Assembly (NCBI GenBank): GCA_944391815.1
Contig: CALXUV010000020.1
Span: 1 to 64,000 of the forward strand
Source: an uncultured Clostridia bacterium
GTDB taxonomy: Bacteria; Bacillota; Clostridia; Oscillospirales; CAG-272
Length of the DNA: 64,000 nucleotides
Direction of reading: 5' to 3'
Of this stretch, positions 9,306-17,777 are shown piece after piece. Positions within the stretch are counted from its first letter, which is position 1. The number at the start of each line of letters is the position of its first letter. The notes below the pieces were generated by a model. The model worked only from the letters and a program-made list of their open reading frames with translations, was not told the origin of the DNA and did not search any database. The position numbers and the translations under genes were made by a program.

Positions 9306-9461
9306 TACTTTTTTTACAATAAGTACACTTTTGTTTGTTGAAAACACCCGAAACGTGTGATAAAATTGCCTTTGTGGATATGCTTCAGCTTTCCGTATTT
9401 ACTTAAGGAAAACGCTGATGCAAAATGACCTGCTAATTCCCGAAAGGACATAAAGAAGGAT

Positions 9462-9977
9462 ATGAACAACATAGTTTTGATAGGAATGCCGGGTGTCGGC
9501 AAAAGCACAATAGGCGTTATACTTGCGAAAATTCTCGGATATTCCTTCGTTGACACGGATCTTGTCATACAGCAAAAAAGCGGTATGCTGCTGAAAGACA
9601 TTATCGAAAATTACGGTACAGAAGGTTTTATCCGTACCGAAAATTCGGTTTGTTCCGGCATTGAAGCAAATAACAGCATTATTGCAACCGGAGGTAGTGT
9701 GGTATACGGCAGTGAGGCAATGAAACATCTGAAAAGCATCGCAACCGTTGTTTACCTTGAACAGGATTTTGCCGTCATTGAAAAAAGATTAAAGGATATA
9801 AAAAACCGCGGCGTCGTTCTGAAAGACGGTCAGACCCTGCACGATCTGTACGAGGAGCGTGCGCCTCTGTATAACAGATATGCCGACATAGTATGCAGTC
9901 TCAGTGATACGGGAATAGAAAAAAACGCTGAATCCGTAATTAAGGCGCTTGAAGATAAAGGAGTTATTTCCGGCTGA
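9462..9977 (+). CDS. Shikimate kinase family protein
   Basis: 171 residues. P-loop GMPGVGKST at 8-16, the shikimate-binding DTD near 33-35, the Arg in GFIRTE near 56-60, RGVVL as the lid arginine, and an ERAPLYNRYADI tail, all as in shikimate kinases. It would make shikimate 3-phosphate on the route to chorismate, which fits aroF and tyrA 20 kb away. The usual GGG loop reads ATGGSVVYG, a variant seen in a clostridial subgroup, so another small substrate is possible. The start has GAAAGGACATAAAGAAGGAT before it. Confidence 0.8.
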   Translation: MNNIVLIGMPGVGKSTIGVILAKILGYSFVDTDLVIQQKSGMLLKDIIENYGTEGFIRTENSVCSGIEANNSIIATGGSVVYGSEAMKHLKSIATVVYLEQDFAVIEKRLKDIKNRGVVLKDGQTLHDLYEERAPLYNRYADIVCSLSDTGIEKNAESVIKALEDKGVISG

Positions 9978-10080
9978 CCGAAGCTTTTCGTAATTTGCGG
10001 GTTACGTCAATACCCCGGTTAAACAATCATAATGCACAGGAAAAACAATAACCTCTTGAAATTATTTTAAACCGCAAAAA

Positions 10081-10110
10081 CAGGCTGTTGCCCCGCAACA
10101 GCCGTTTTTT
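10081..10110. terminator. Terminator of the shikimate kinase gene
   Basis: GGCTGTTGC (10083-10091) pairs perfectly with GCAACAGCC (10095-10103), loop CCC, followed by a T6 run. A-rich bases on the left let it serve the convergent gene as well. Confidence 0.8.
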
Positions 10111-10378
10111 AATATAGTTTGGTATGTTCTTCGTCGGAGCCGTCTATTTCCTCGTTTCTGACCGGCGGGAGTATTTCTTCATCTCCCGACTTACCGCCGA
10201 AAACCAAAACAAGCGTAATGACAACGCCGGCTATAACCAAAGCCGCCGCAACAATTGCACAGATTATAATTACTCTGCGTGAAAAATCCGGATCTTTCTT
10301 TTTCGGATTTTTCTTTTTTTCCGGCTTTTCAGCCTCTTCGGTTTCTGCCTCAGTTTTTACGATATTGTTTTCTTCCAT
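10109..10378 (-). CDS. Small single-pass membrane protein
   Basis: 89 residues with the ATG at 10378, chosen because AGGGG lies five bases before it; an in-frame ATG at 10435 has no ribosome site. Residues 1-33 are Glu/Lys-rich, ending KKKNPKKKDPDFSRR. One membrane helix (VIIICAIVAAALVIAGVVI) follows, then a short acidic tail. The positive cluster before the helix predicts an N-in topology. No family recognised. The next two minus-strand genes also encode small membrane proteins. Confidence 0.5.
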   Translation of the reverse strand: MEENNIVKTEAETEEAEKPEKKKNPKKKDPDFSRRVIIICAIVAAALVIAGVVITLVLVFGGKSGDEEILPPVRNEEIDGSDEEHTKLY

Positions 10379-10476
10379 CTTTACCCCTGATTTTTTGCAC
10401 ACTGTATTATTTTTAGTTATAATAACATATTTCAAGGGTTTTGTCCATTGTTTTTGGGATGCTTTTTACATTTAAT

Positions 10477-10770
10477 TTACAAGTTCGTCGGCTTGACTGA
10501 TTTTTCTTTTTCTTTTTGTGCAAAATCATTATCGGATTTTCCGTATTTGAGTTTGGAGTACATACCGGCAAGCAATATTGCAGAGACCAGCACCCCGAAT
10601 GAAGCAAGGAATATTCCGCAGGAAACAACAAATCCGAGTCCGAAAAACAAAGAAATAAATGCGTTCACCGAAGAAAAAAGCAGAGACAGGGAAACCGGTT
10701 CCTTGAGGAAAGCAAACAGCAGTATCCCCAAAAGAATAATTGCTCCCCAAATTATAAATCCTTCTGCCAT
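10477..10770 (-). CDS. Small hydrophobic membrane protein
   Basis: 97 residues with three likely membrane helices (about 5-22, 25-47 and 50-70) and a short charged tail ending KEKEKSVKPTNL. GGGAGG lies eight bases before the ATG. No family recognised. It lies about 100 bases downstream of the 321-residue protein gene; an imperfect hairpin (AAAAACCGTTAA near 10808 with TTAACGTTTTAA near 10839) may attenuate read-through. Confidence 0.5.
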   Translation of the reverse strand: MAEGFIIWGAIILLGILLFAFLKEPVSLSLLFSSVNAFISLFFGLGFVVSCGIFLASFGVLVSAILLAGMYSKLKYGKSDNDFAQKEKEKSVKPTNL

Positions 10771-10872
10771 GAAAAAACCTCCCTACCGCAAAATAATAAC
10801 GTGAGCGTAAAAAACCGTTAACATCGCCCTCTGTTATTATTAACGTTTTAAGGGAGGTTTTATTCAATTTTT

Positions 10873-11838
10873 TCAGACAATTCCGGTAAAACCGGGCAGA
10901 TCGAAAATGTTGTTTATCCTGACATCGCCGTTGTCATAAACAAACACCTCGACCATCTGCGGCAGACTGCTTTCACCGTCAATATCGTCTCTGAAAAGCC
11001 CGTCGTTGCGGTAGATTTTATAAGAAACGATGAAATAGTAATCGTCATAATCCGCCGCGTCATGTTCTGGGTTGCTGTACCGGTATCTTATTATCTCTAT
11101 GTCAAAAATTTTCTGCTTGGGAAACTTTTCGCTGTACCCTTCCGACTTTTCAAGATATTTTTCGGTAAACATGGCGTTGATCTTATCGATTTCCGCATTT
11201 CTAATAGCGTCCAGGTAATCGCATACCAATTTCAGTCCGTTGCCGCCGGACCCGAAAGCTTCTTCTGCCGAAATTTTCTGGAACGACGTTCCTCCGTCAT
11301 CACTGTAATTGATTGAGAACGGAGAAAGCTCAAGATAATCTTCAAGTGTGAAAATATCGGTATCCCAGTCCGCAGGATAAAATTCAAGTTTGGTGTTCAG
11401 CCCGCTGTTTTCGCTTTCCAGCCAGTCGGAAGGTATATAACCTCCGGTACTTAGAAATTCACCGCCGGAAATAAATTTTATCGCCGCAAGTAACAGCAAA
11501 AGTCCGAGCAGTACCGCTGATCCGATTAGCGCTTTTTTCAGACGCCCCCTGCTTTCTGTATCTGCGGCAATTTCTCCGTTTTGCAGTACGGCTGCATCAC
11601 CCACCAAAGCAATTTCGGACTGACAGGCAGTAGCGTCAGAATTCGATTCGGCGTCAGAATTTCCGATATTCCGGCAACACAAATTTACGTCAGACTTTCC
11701 ATTTATGCCGGTCTTTGAAATTCCGGCAGCCGTATTATTATCACTTTCGGAATCTGCCGTAGGCATATCCTGCCCGACGGCACCATAAACTCCGGCATCG
11801 TCAAAAAAACCGGTTCTCTTTTTCTTTTCTTTCTTCAT
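10873..11838 (-). CDS. Single-pass membrane protein with extracytoplasmic domain, unknown function
   Basis: 321 residues. The first ~100 are low-complexity and polar, probably disordered and cytoplasmic. A helix at about 108-127 (KALIGSAVLLGLLLLLAAIKF) is followed by a ~190-residue outer domain with IDKINAMFTEKYLEKSEG and YYFIVSYKIYRNDG. The outer domain could be a cystatin/NTF2-like fold, but no family was recognised. AAAGGA lies six bases before the ATG. Confidence 0.6.
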   Translation of the reverse strand: MKKEKKKRTGFFDDAGVYGAVGQDMPTADSESDNNTAAGISKTGINGKSDVNLCCRNIGNSDAESNSDATACQSEIALVGDAAVLQNGEIAADTESRGRLKKALIGSAVLLGLLLLLAAIKFISGGEFLSTGGYIPSDWLESENSGLNTKLEFYPADWDTDIFTLEDYLELSPFSINYSDDGGTSFQKISAEEAFGSGGNGLKLVCDYLDAIRNAEIDKINAMFTEKYLEKSEGYSEKFPKQKIFDIEIIRYRYSNPEHDAADYDDYYFIVSYKIYRNDGLFRDDIDGESSLPQMVEVFVYDNGDVRINNIFDLPGFTGIV

Positions 11839-12193
11839 CTGTTTTCCTTTCCGGATGTTTATCGGACTTCTTACATTATTTTCGCAGAAGACATAATGTA
11901 AATTTTTCGTTTATTTTAAATCATTAAATGCGTAAAACAGCGATTTTTTATCGTATAGTGGCATTTACAAGCGGATTATAGCACATGCTGTCACCTCATT
12001 CAAGTACTATTTTTTTAAAATTGCTTGACAAACCGATTAAAAAATACTATAATAATTTAGGTTTTTTTGGAATTTGGTGAGATTTTCCTGATTCAACACA
12101 AATTCTGTCACCAAACTGTCCGCAAAACTATATTAAGAATGTTCCGGATTTACTTTCCGTAACACATGATATAATTTCAACGGAGATATGCTG
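11839..12193. promoter_or_regulatory. Divergent intergenic region with a strong promoter for the acyl-AMP ligase
   Basis: TTGACA (12025-12030), 17 bases, TATAAT (12048-12053) give a consensus plus-strand promoter. The ~130-base leader holds an exact inverted repeat, TTTGGTGA (about 12073-12080) and TCACCAAA (about 12108-12115), that may be a hairpin or repressor site. No convincing minus-strand promoter for the divergent gene was found. Confidence 0.65.
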
Positions 12194-13891
12194 ATGAAAA
12201 AACTTATAAATAACAACAAACCTGCAAAAATAAATAATCTAAAAGAACTCATCGACTTCAATGCAGCCGACTACGGAGACAGACCTCTGTATTTTTACAA
12301 AAGAGGTAAGGATGTTCTTGAGTTTACATACAAGATGATGAAAGAAGCGGTGGAAAGCCTCGGCACTGCGTTTTACGAGCTGGGACTTAAGGGAAAAAAC
12401 ATCGCTGTAGTCGGAGACGCAGATCCGTATTACATGGTTACCTACTATGCTGCGGCAAACGGCGGAGGTGCAATTGTTCCGCTTGACAAAGAGCTTGACA
12501 ATGACACCATAGCATCGTTTATGGATATTGCCGAAGTAAGCCTTATCGTATATACACCCTCATTCAACGAAAGAATGCCGGAAATAGCATCGAAAACAAA
12601 AGCTTCTTTCTTTGTTCCGATAGTTCCGGATACCGGTTTTATGCCTGATGACTCTTTCATCCCTCTCGATACCCTGCTTGAAAAAGGAAAAACCGCAATC
12701 GGAAACGGCAACAAGGACTTTATTTCTTTTGTGCCTGAGCGTGACTCGGTTGCTTCTATGATTTTTACGTCAGGTACAACAGGTACAAGCAAATGCGTTA
12801 TGCTGTCACAGCACAATCTTGCTTCCTGCTGCAACGCCTGCGTTGACGCCACAAACTTTTTCCCGTACAACACTTTTGTGTCCGTACTTCCGATGAATCA
12901 TTCTTATGAAGTATCGACCGGTCATCTTGCCCTTTCAAGGTACGGGGCCTGCACTTTCCTCAATGACAGTATCAAAAACGCACTTAAGAATTTCGCTTAT
13001 TTCAAACCCACAAGCCTTTTGCTGGTGCCGCTGTTTGTCGAGACGATCCACAAGCGCATCTGGAAAGAAATTGACCGCAAAGGTATGAGGAAGAAAGTTA
13101 ATTTTGCGATCAAGCTCAGTAACATGCTGAGAAAAATCGGTATAGACAAAAGACGTGTGTTTTTCAAAGACATACTTGCGGCGTTCGGCGGAAACCTCGA
13201 AACTATCATCTGCGGCGGTGCTCCTCTTTCAAAACAGCTGATAATCGATTTTGAAGCGTTCGGAATAGACATTTACGAAGGTTACGGAATTACCGAATGT
13301 TCTCCGCTTGTTTCTGTCAACCGTTTCGGAAAGAAAAAATACGGTTCGGTAGGAACAAAAGTCCTTGACTGCGATGTGAAAATAGACAAGTCCCCCGAAG
13401 AGGAGACAGGCGAAATAATCGTAAAGGGCGATAACGTCATGCTCGGATATTACAAAAACCCCGAAGCAAACAAGGAGGCGTTTACCGAAGACGGATGGTT
13501 CAGAACCGGCGACATTGGTTACATGGACAGCGACGGCTACATTTTCATCACCGGAAGAAAAAAGAACGTTATTATCCTTTCAAACGGCAAAAACGTTTTC
13601 CCGGAAGAACTTGAGGAACACCTTTCCCACAAACCCGTAATCGGTGAAAGCGTTGTTATCGGACGCAAGGACGAAAAATCCGGCGAGACTGTAATTACTG
13701 CGGTGATATATCCTAACCCCGAAGAAACTGAAGGTAAATCAGACGCCGAAATATATGATCTTGTAAAACAGGCAGTTGATGAAACAAACAAGTCTCTGCC
13801 GACATTCAAGCATATTCTCGGCTTCGAAATACGCAAAACCGAATTTGAAAAAACCACTACTAAAAAAATCAAGCGGTTCCTGATCAAGTAA
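12194..13891 (+). CDS. AMP-dependent acyl-CoA or acyl-ACP synthetase
   Basis: 565 residues from the second ATG, which has GGAG eight bases upstream; the ATG at 12188 lies too close to it. ANL-family motifs: SMIFTSGTTGTSKCVMLS (P-loop), YEGYGITECSPLVS, and GWFRTGDIGYMDSDGYIFITG, then GRKKNVIILSNGKNVFPEELE (hinge) and a C-terminal KKIKRFLIK with the adenylating lysine. It activates a fatty acid as acyl-AMP. An acyl carrier protein gene follows 114 bases later, so the acceptor may be ACP rather than CoA; that is an inference. Confidence 0.88.
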   Translation: MKKLINNNKPAKINNLKELIDFNAADYGDRPLYFYKRGKDVLEFTYKMMKEAVESLGTAFYELGLKGKNIAVVGDADPYYMVTYYAAANGGGAIVPLDKELDNDTIASFMDIAEVSLIVYTPSFNERMPEIASKTKASFFVPIVPDTGFMPDDSFIPLDTLLEKGKTAIGNGNKDFISFVPERDSVASMIFTSGTTGTSKCVMLSQHNLASCCNACVDATNFFPYNTFVSVLPMNHSYEVSTGHLALSRYGACTFLNDSIKNALKNFAYFKPTSLLLVPLFVETIHKRIWKEIDRKGMRKKVNFAIKLSNMLRKIGIDKRRVFFKDILAAFGGNLETIICGGAPLSKQLIIDFEAFGIDIYEGYGITECSPLVSVNRFGKKKYGSVGTKVLDCDVKIDKSPEEETGEIIVKGDNVMLGYYKNPEANKEAFTEDGWFRTGDIGYMDSDGYIFITGRKKNVIILSNGKNVFPEELEEHLSHKPVIGESVVIGRKDEKSGETVITAVIYPNPEETEGKSDAEIYDLVKQAVDETNKSLPTFKHILGFEIRKTEFEKTTTKKIKRFLIK

Positions 13892-14005
13892 TAAATGCTT
13901 ATACTGCGCCAACTGCCCAAAGTTTTTAACTTTTCAGCCCGGCTGATTGCGGTAATTTCGGTTGGCGGACATGGGCTTAAAATATAACAACTACCGGAGG
14001 AATTT

Positions 14006-14239
14006 ATGTTCGAAAAATTGAAAGAAATAATGGTGAGCGAGCTGCAGCTTAAAGACAGCGACATAAAACTCGATTCAAGGCTGACTAAAGATCTCGGTAT
14101 AAACTCTCTTGAACTTGCAGATCTTGCGATGGTTCTGGAAGAAAAATTCGATTTAGAGATAGCCGACAACGATATAAGAAAATTCTTAACCGTCGGAGAC
14201 GTGGTAAACTATCTGGAAAAAAACGGCTCAAAAGACTGA
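14006..14239 (+). CDS. Acyl carrier protein
   Basis: 77 residues with the ACP four-helix pattern. The phosphopantetheine serine is Ser34 in GINSLEL, in place of the common DSL. GGAGG lies six bases before the ATG. It is the likely partner of the upstream acyl-AMP ligase. The fatty-acid synthesis genes (fab) are not in this window, so it may be a second, dedicated ACP. Confidence 0.9.
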   Translation: MFEKLKEIMVSELQLKDSDIKLDSRLTKDLGINSLELADLAMVLEEKFDLEIADNDIRKFLTVGDVVNYLEKNGSKD

Positions 14240-14380
14240 CTTTCGCTTCTCGATTACGTGCCTGCCTTAATCGGCAGGCATAACTAATATTATGACTTTA
14301 CGACAATGTTCAACATTTTGTTTGGCGATAACTTCATTTTGCGTAACAGGTTTTAAATTGCTGAAAGGAAACTATTCCGT

Positions 14381-14992
14381 ATGGTCTATTTTTACGCAGC
14401 AGTAATTTTTATCGCAGTTTTCATTCTACTTACGAAGTTACTTGACCGGATATTACAAAAAGGATATTGCGAAAACATTCTGTCAGATACATCAAATTAC
14501 AACTCCGCACTTCCGGGAAGACTGGCGGGCGCGGTTCTCGGCAAGAAAAGCGTTTTCCGACTTCTCTCACTGCCTATCCCGGGACGTGACGGCGAGGAAA
14601 TTCAGCTCGGTACCGTCATAGTCACGGGCAGCGGTATTTTTATTGTTTGCCTGCTGAACGGTAACGGGATTGTTGAAAATCCTGCTGACGGCAACTGGAA
14701 ACACATTTCCGCCGGAAAAATCACGGAATTTGATAACCCGTTTTCAATGCAGCGTGACGCCAGGGCTTTGCTTGAATATTATATGGGAATTTCGGGTTAC
14801 CAGAACGTCAAGGCTTATACGCTTGTTGTCTATACCGGAAACGGTCTCAGATTTTCCTATCAGAAACCGAGAGGTGTTATTGCTGCAAGTGAATTCCCCG
14901 AGAAGCTGAGGCAAATGAATAAGAAAGCCAGACTTTCACGAACAGAAATAAAAGGCGTTTGCAGAGTTTTATCTGAAATTTCAGCTTACTGA
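14381..14992 (+). CDS. NERD domain-containing membrane-anchored protein
   Basis: 203 residues. A membrane helix at about 3-20 precedes a NERD-like domain: IQLGTVIVTGSGIFIVCLLNG, where the family has a hydrophobic strand and Lys-Asn, then WKHI, NPFSMQRDARALLEYY and a final VVYTGNG strand. NERD domains resemble restriction-type nucleases, but the catalytic Glu-x-Lys is replaced by LLNG here, so activity is doubtful. AAAGGAAACTATTCCGT precedes the ATG. No clear partner. Confidence 0.65.
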   Translation: MVYFYAAVIFIAVFILLTKLLDRILQKGYCENILSDTSNYNSALPGRLAGAVLGKKSVFRLLSLPIPGRDGEEIQLGTVIVTGSGIFIVCLLNGNGIVENPADGNWKHISAGKITEFDNPFSMQRDARALLEYYMGISGYQNVKAYTLVVYTGNGLRFSYQKPRGVIAASEFPEKLRQMNKKARLSRTEIKGVCRVLSEISAY

Positions 14993-15194
14993 TTCGCTTG
15001 TAATCTGAATTTCCACAATACCGGCCATTTTTTCATCAGGTATAATTTAATACTGACCAAGTTAGTTTTTACTGAAAACAAATTCGGAAATCTTGTGTTT
15101 TGTTTTATTTGATATGGCTTATTCAGAATACTGAAATATACGCATCCGACATTCTCCGATGCTTTACGGCTGTGCTGAATATTTCCGGCAATAA

Positions 15195-15240
15195 GAAAAA
15201 AAGGCTCTGTTATGCTATACAGACAGAGCCTTAAAAAAAG
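15195..15240 (-). terminator. Terminator of the decayed minus-strand unit
   Basis: On the minus strand AAGGCTCTG and CAGAGCCTT (15224-15232 with 15201-15209) form a stem followed by a T7 run. On the plus strand the tail is A-rich, so this serves the minus strand. Confidence 0.7.
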
Positions 15241-15252
15241 TTTTAATTAAAA

Positions 15253-15729
15253 TTACTCGTTATGCTCGGAATCTTTTTTGATTATCCTCAAAATCTCCTT
15301 TGATAAACCGACCACTCACAAACTGTATTAATATTCGAGTTGCAGAAACAGAGCAAAACACAAACTTCGGTTATCTGTCCGGTCAAATCAAGTATTTAAT
15401 TCTGTATAAAAAATATGGAATAGCCGGATATTTTGCAATAACCGATTACCTATTCTTTGCCGCTTATTCAATTGTATTCAGATTATGCAAAACTCCTTTT
15501 AATTCTGAAATATCTTTTGTTTTAAGTAATGACTGGTTCGCCCGATCCTTTTTGGTTATGTAAATTCCATTACTGATTTAACCCGCGCACATATCGAACA
15601 CTCTTTGTTTCTTGCCGAGGCTTATGACAAATACGGATTGAAAAAACTTTCTTTCAGGAATATCCGATTTGAATATTTAATTCTGCTCTCTATGCGCTTC
15701 TTTAACAAACCGACATCGAGTTTTCTCAT
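15253..15729 (-). pseudogene. Decayed gene of about 160 codons, family not recognised
   Basis: A complete minus-strand unit with promoter (15782-15809), an AGAGGG site and an ATG at 15729. It reads MRKLDVGLLKKRIESRIKYS and on to a stop after 35 codons. Further coding-like pieces are in other frames: YITKKDRANQSLLKTKDISE with GVLHNLNTIE (around 15460-15570), and LSKEILRIIKKDSEHNE ending at 15253 just before the terminator. The order of signals suggests one gene broken by several indels. Without a homologue this remains an inference; it could also be non-coding RNA. Confidence 0.3.
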
Positions 15730-15781
15730 ACAAAAGCCCTCTTAAGTTTTTAACCCTTATACAGTCATTTTCAGCAAACTC

Positions 15782-15809
15782 ATTATAGCAAAAATGCTGT
15801 AAAAGTCAA
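15782..15809 (-). promoter_or_regulatory. Sigma-A promoter of the decayed unit
   Basis: On the minus strand TTGACT (15804-15809), a 16-base spacer, TATAAT (15782-15787). Confidence 0.55.
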
Positions 15810-15878
15810 GTAACGCCAAAACTCTTATACCCGTATAAGTTCACCATATAGTATATTTGCGAATTCAGTCATAATGCT

Positions 15879-15907
15879 TGCATTTTGCAGTAAAACTATG
15901 TATAATA
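15879..15907 (+). promoter_or_regulatory. Sigma-A promoter of an orphan transcript
   Basis: TTGCAT (15879-15884), 17 bases, TATAAT (15902-15907). No convincing coding sequence follows before the terminator near 16092-16127. Confidence 0.55.
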
Positions 15908-15913
15908 AAGCAT

Positions 15914-16127
15914 AGCGCAAAATAATCTTAATGCACAAAAATCCATGCACCGGATATCTCACATTGTTTGAGTCGGGAATCTCATTTTTCAAAACACAGT
16001 GCAATCGCCTGCCAAATCAATGGATGTGCAACTGATGACAGCGCTTTCATTCCTCCGGAAAACAGAAACTCCTGTTTACGGGGCGAGAGCAATAATCAAA
16101 GACTTTCACAGAGTCTTTTGATTTTTT
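15914..16127 (+). ncRNA. Candidate ~210-nt non-coding RNA or leader upstream of a PLP lyase gene
   Basis: Bounded by the promoter at 15879-15907 and a hairpin whose stem (AATCAAAGAC near 16094 with GTCTTTTGATT near 16112, one bulge) runs into TTTTTT. No ribosome site with a good reading frame is seen inside. I compared it by eye with T-box, SAM, TPP, glycine, ZTP, fluoride and c-di-GMP consensus cores and found no match. It could be a free small RNA, or a terminated leader for the gene at 16394, 270 bases on. Confidence 0.3.
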
Positions 16128-16393
16128 CGCAAGCACCTGCAAATAATAACAATTTTCAGTTCCGTATTAAAAGATATTTTGCACCAGGCTATCCGGATAT
16201 TAATTACCGCATTAATCTTTAAAGCGGTAAATTTCCGGTTTCTGAGAATAAAACAGGACTTGAATTTTCCACCGGAGAACTTAATCAACCGGTTTAATAT
16301 AATCAAAAACACATATAAATTATTATAAAAAGCACAATTTTTATCATAACATTGATAATTTAAGACAAGAATCAACAAAAACGGAGATTAGAA

Positions 16394-17605
16394 ATGGTTT
16401 CAGAAAATATAATTGCACTCGGAGCAAAAGCAGACCGGGAGCTTGTTGATACTTACAGAAAAATTGACGAAGTGGCTTTATACAATACCGAAAAAGTAAT
16501 GAAAGCATTTAAAAACAACAAGGTTGCAGAATCTCATTTTGCCGCATCAACCGGATACGGATACGATGACGTCGGCAGGTCTGTCACCGAAAAAGTTTAT
16601 GCCGAGGCGTTCGGAACAGAATCCGCTCTTGTACGTCAGTGTATAGTAAACGGTACCCACGCCCTTACGATAGGACTTTTCGGACTTCTCAGACCCGGGG
16701 ACACCATGCTTTCCGTCACCGGAAAACCGTACGACACCCTCGAAGACGTCATAGGACTTTCGGGCAAGAAAAATCAGGGCTCGCTTGCCGATTTCGGCGT
16801 TAACTACAAGCAATGCGAAATAGGAGAAAATTTTTCCGATCTGCTAAATGACAAGGTAAAAGTTGTTTACATACAGCGTTCGAGAGGCTATGCGCAGCGT
16901 AAAGCTTTAAGTCCTGAAGAAATATCATCAATTACTGCTTTCGTCCGCTCACGCTCAAACGCCTTTGTCATGGTCGACAACTGCTACGGAGAATTCACCT
17001 GCAAGAAAGAGCCTGATGCAGATCTTATCGTCGGTTCCCTTATTAAAAATCCGGGAGGAGGAATTGCTTTGACCGGTGGTTACCTTGCCGGAACTGAAAA
17101 AGCTGTTGAGCTTGCCTCTTACCGTCTCACATCGCCCGGAGTCGGAGGCGAAGTCGGAGCAACTCTCGGTCAGACGCGCAATATGCTTCTCGGTTTCTGG
17201 CTTGCCCCTCATACCGTGGCTCAGGCTCTCAAAACCGCCGCATTTTCTGCATACGTTTTCTCAGAATGCGGTTTCGATGTCTCTCCTGCGTCCACCGATC
17301 CAAGATATGATCTTATTCAGACCGTGACGCTTCACGATCCGGAAAAACTGAAAGCTTTTATCCGCGCAATACAGTACAGCTCTCCTGTCGACTCCTTTGT
17401 AACACCTGAACCCTGGGACATGCCCGGTTATAATGATCAGGTTATAATGGCTGCCGGAACTTTTACAGGCGGATCGACAATTGAGCTTTCGGCGGACGCC
17501 CCTATGAGAGCACCGTACACAGCTTTTATGCAGGGAGCTCTTACCTTTGAAAGCGGAAAACTTTCTATTCTGAATGCGCTCAGCGCGGTTCTTGAAAACA
17601 AATAA
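16394..17605 (+). CDS. Methionine gamma-lyase family PLP enzyme (aluminium-resistance protein type)
   Basis: 403 residues. Family marks are HFAASTGYGYDDVGR near 49-61, QCIVNGTHALTIGLFGLLRPGD near 82-103, and SLIKNPGGGIALTGGY, where K218 is the likely PLP lysine. The fold is that of type I PLP enzymes of sulfur amino-acid metabolism. Relatives are annotated as aluminium resistance proteins or methionine gamma-lyases, but the reaction is not settled. In bacilli the gene often sits near hfq and glnR, unlike here. GGAGATTAGAA precedes the ATG. Confidence 0.88.
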   Translation: MVSENIIALGAKADRELVDTYRKIDEVALYNTEKVMKAFKNNKVAESHFAASTGYGYDDVGRSVTEKVYAEAFGTESALVRQCIVNGTHALTIGLFGLLRPGDTMLSVTGKPYDTLEDVIGLSGKKNQGSLADFGVNYKQCEIGENFSDLLNDKVKVVYIQRSRGYAQRKALSPEEISSITAFVRSRSNAFVMVDNCYGEFTCKKEPDADLIVGSLIKNPGGGIALTGGYLAGTEKAVELASYRLTSPGVGGEVGATLGQTRNMLLGFWLAPHTVAQALKTAAFSAYVFSECGFDVSPASTDPRYDLIQTVTLHDPEKLKAFIRAIQYSSPVDSFVTPEPWDMPGYNDQVIMAAGTFTGGSTIELSADAPMRAPYTAFMQGALTFESGKLSILNALSAVLENK

Positions 17606-17777
17606 CATTCGCATAATCCAAAACAAGGTATACTATTCTCCGGAAAGTTTTAAGACCGGTTTTGGAAGAAATGCTATTTTCCGATTAGATTGTTACAATC
17701 AAAAAAGATATAACAAAAAGAAAAAACAACAATTTATATCGTTTTTCAATCGATTTATAACATTATCAGGTATTTTT

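Noticed and set aside
16030-16065. Hammerhead-like core (CTGATGA followed by GAAAA)
   Set aside because: The intervening bases do not form stem II and no cleavage-site stems were found.
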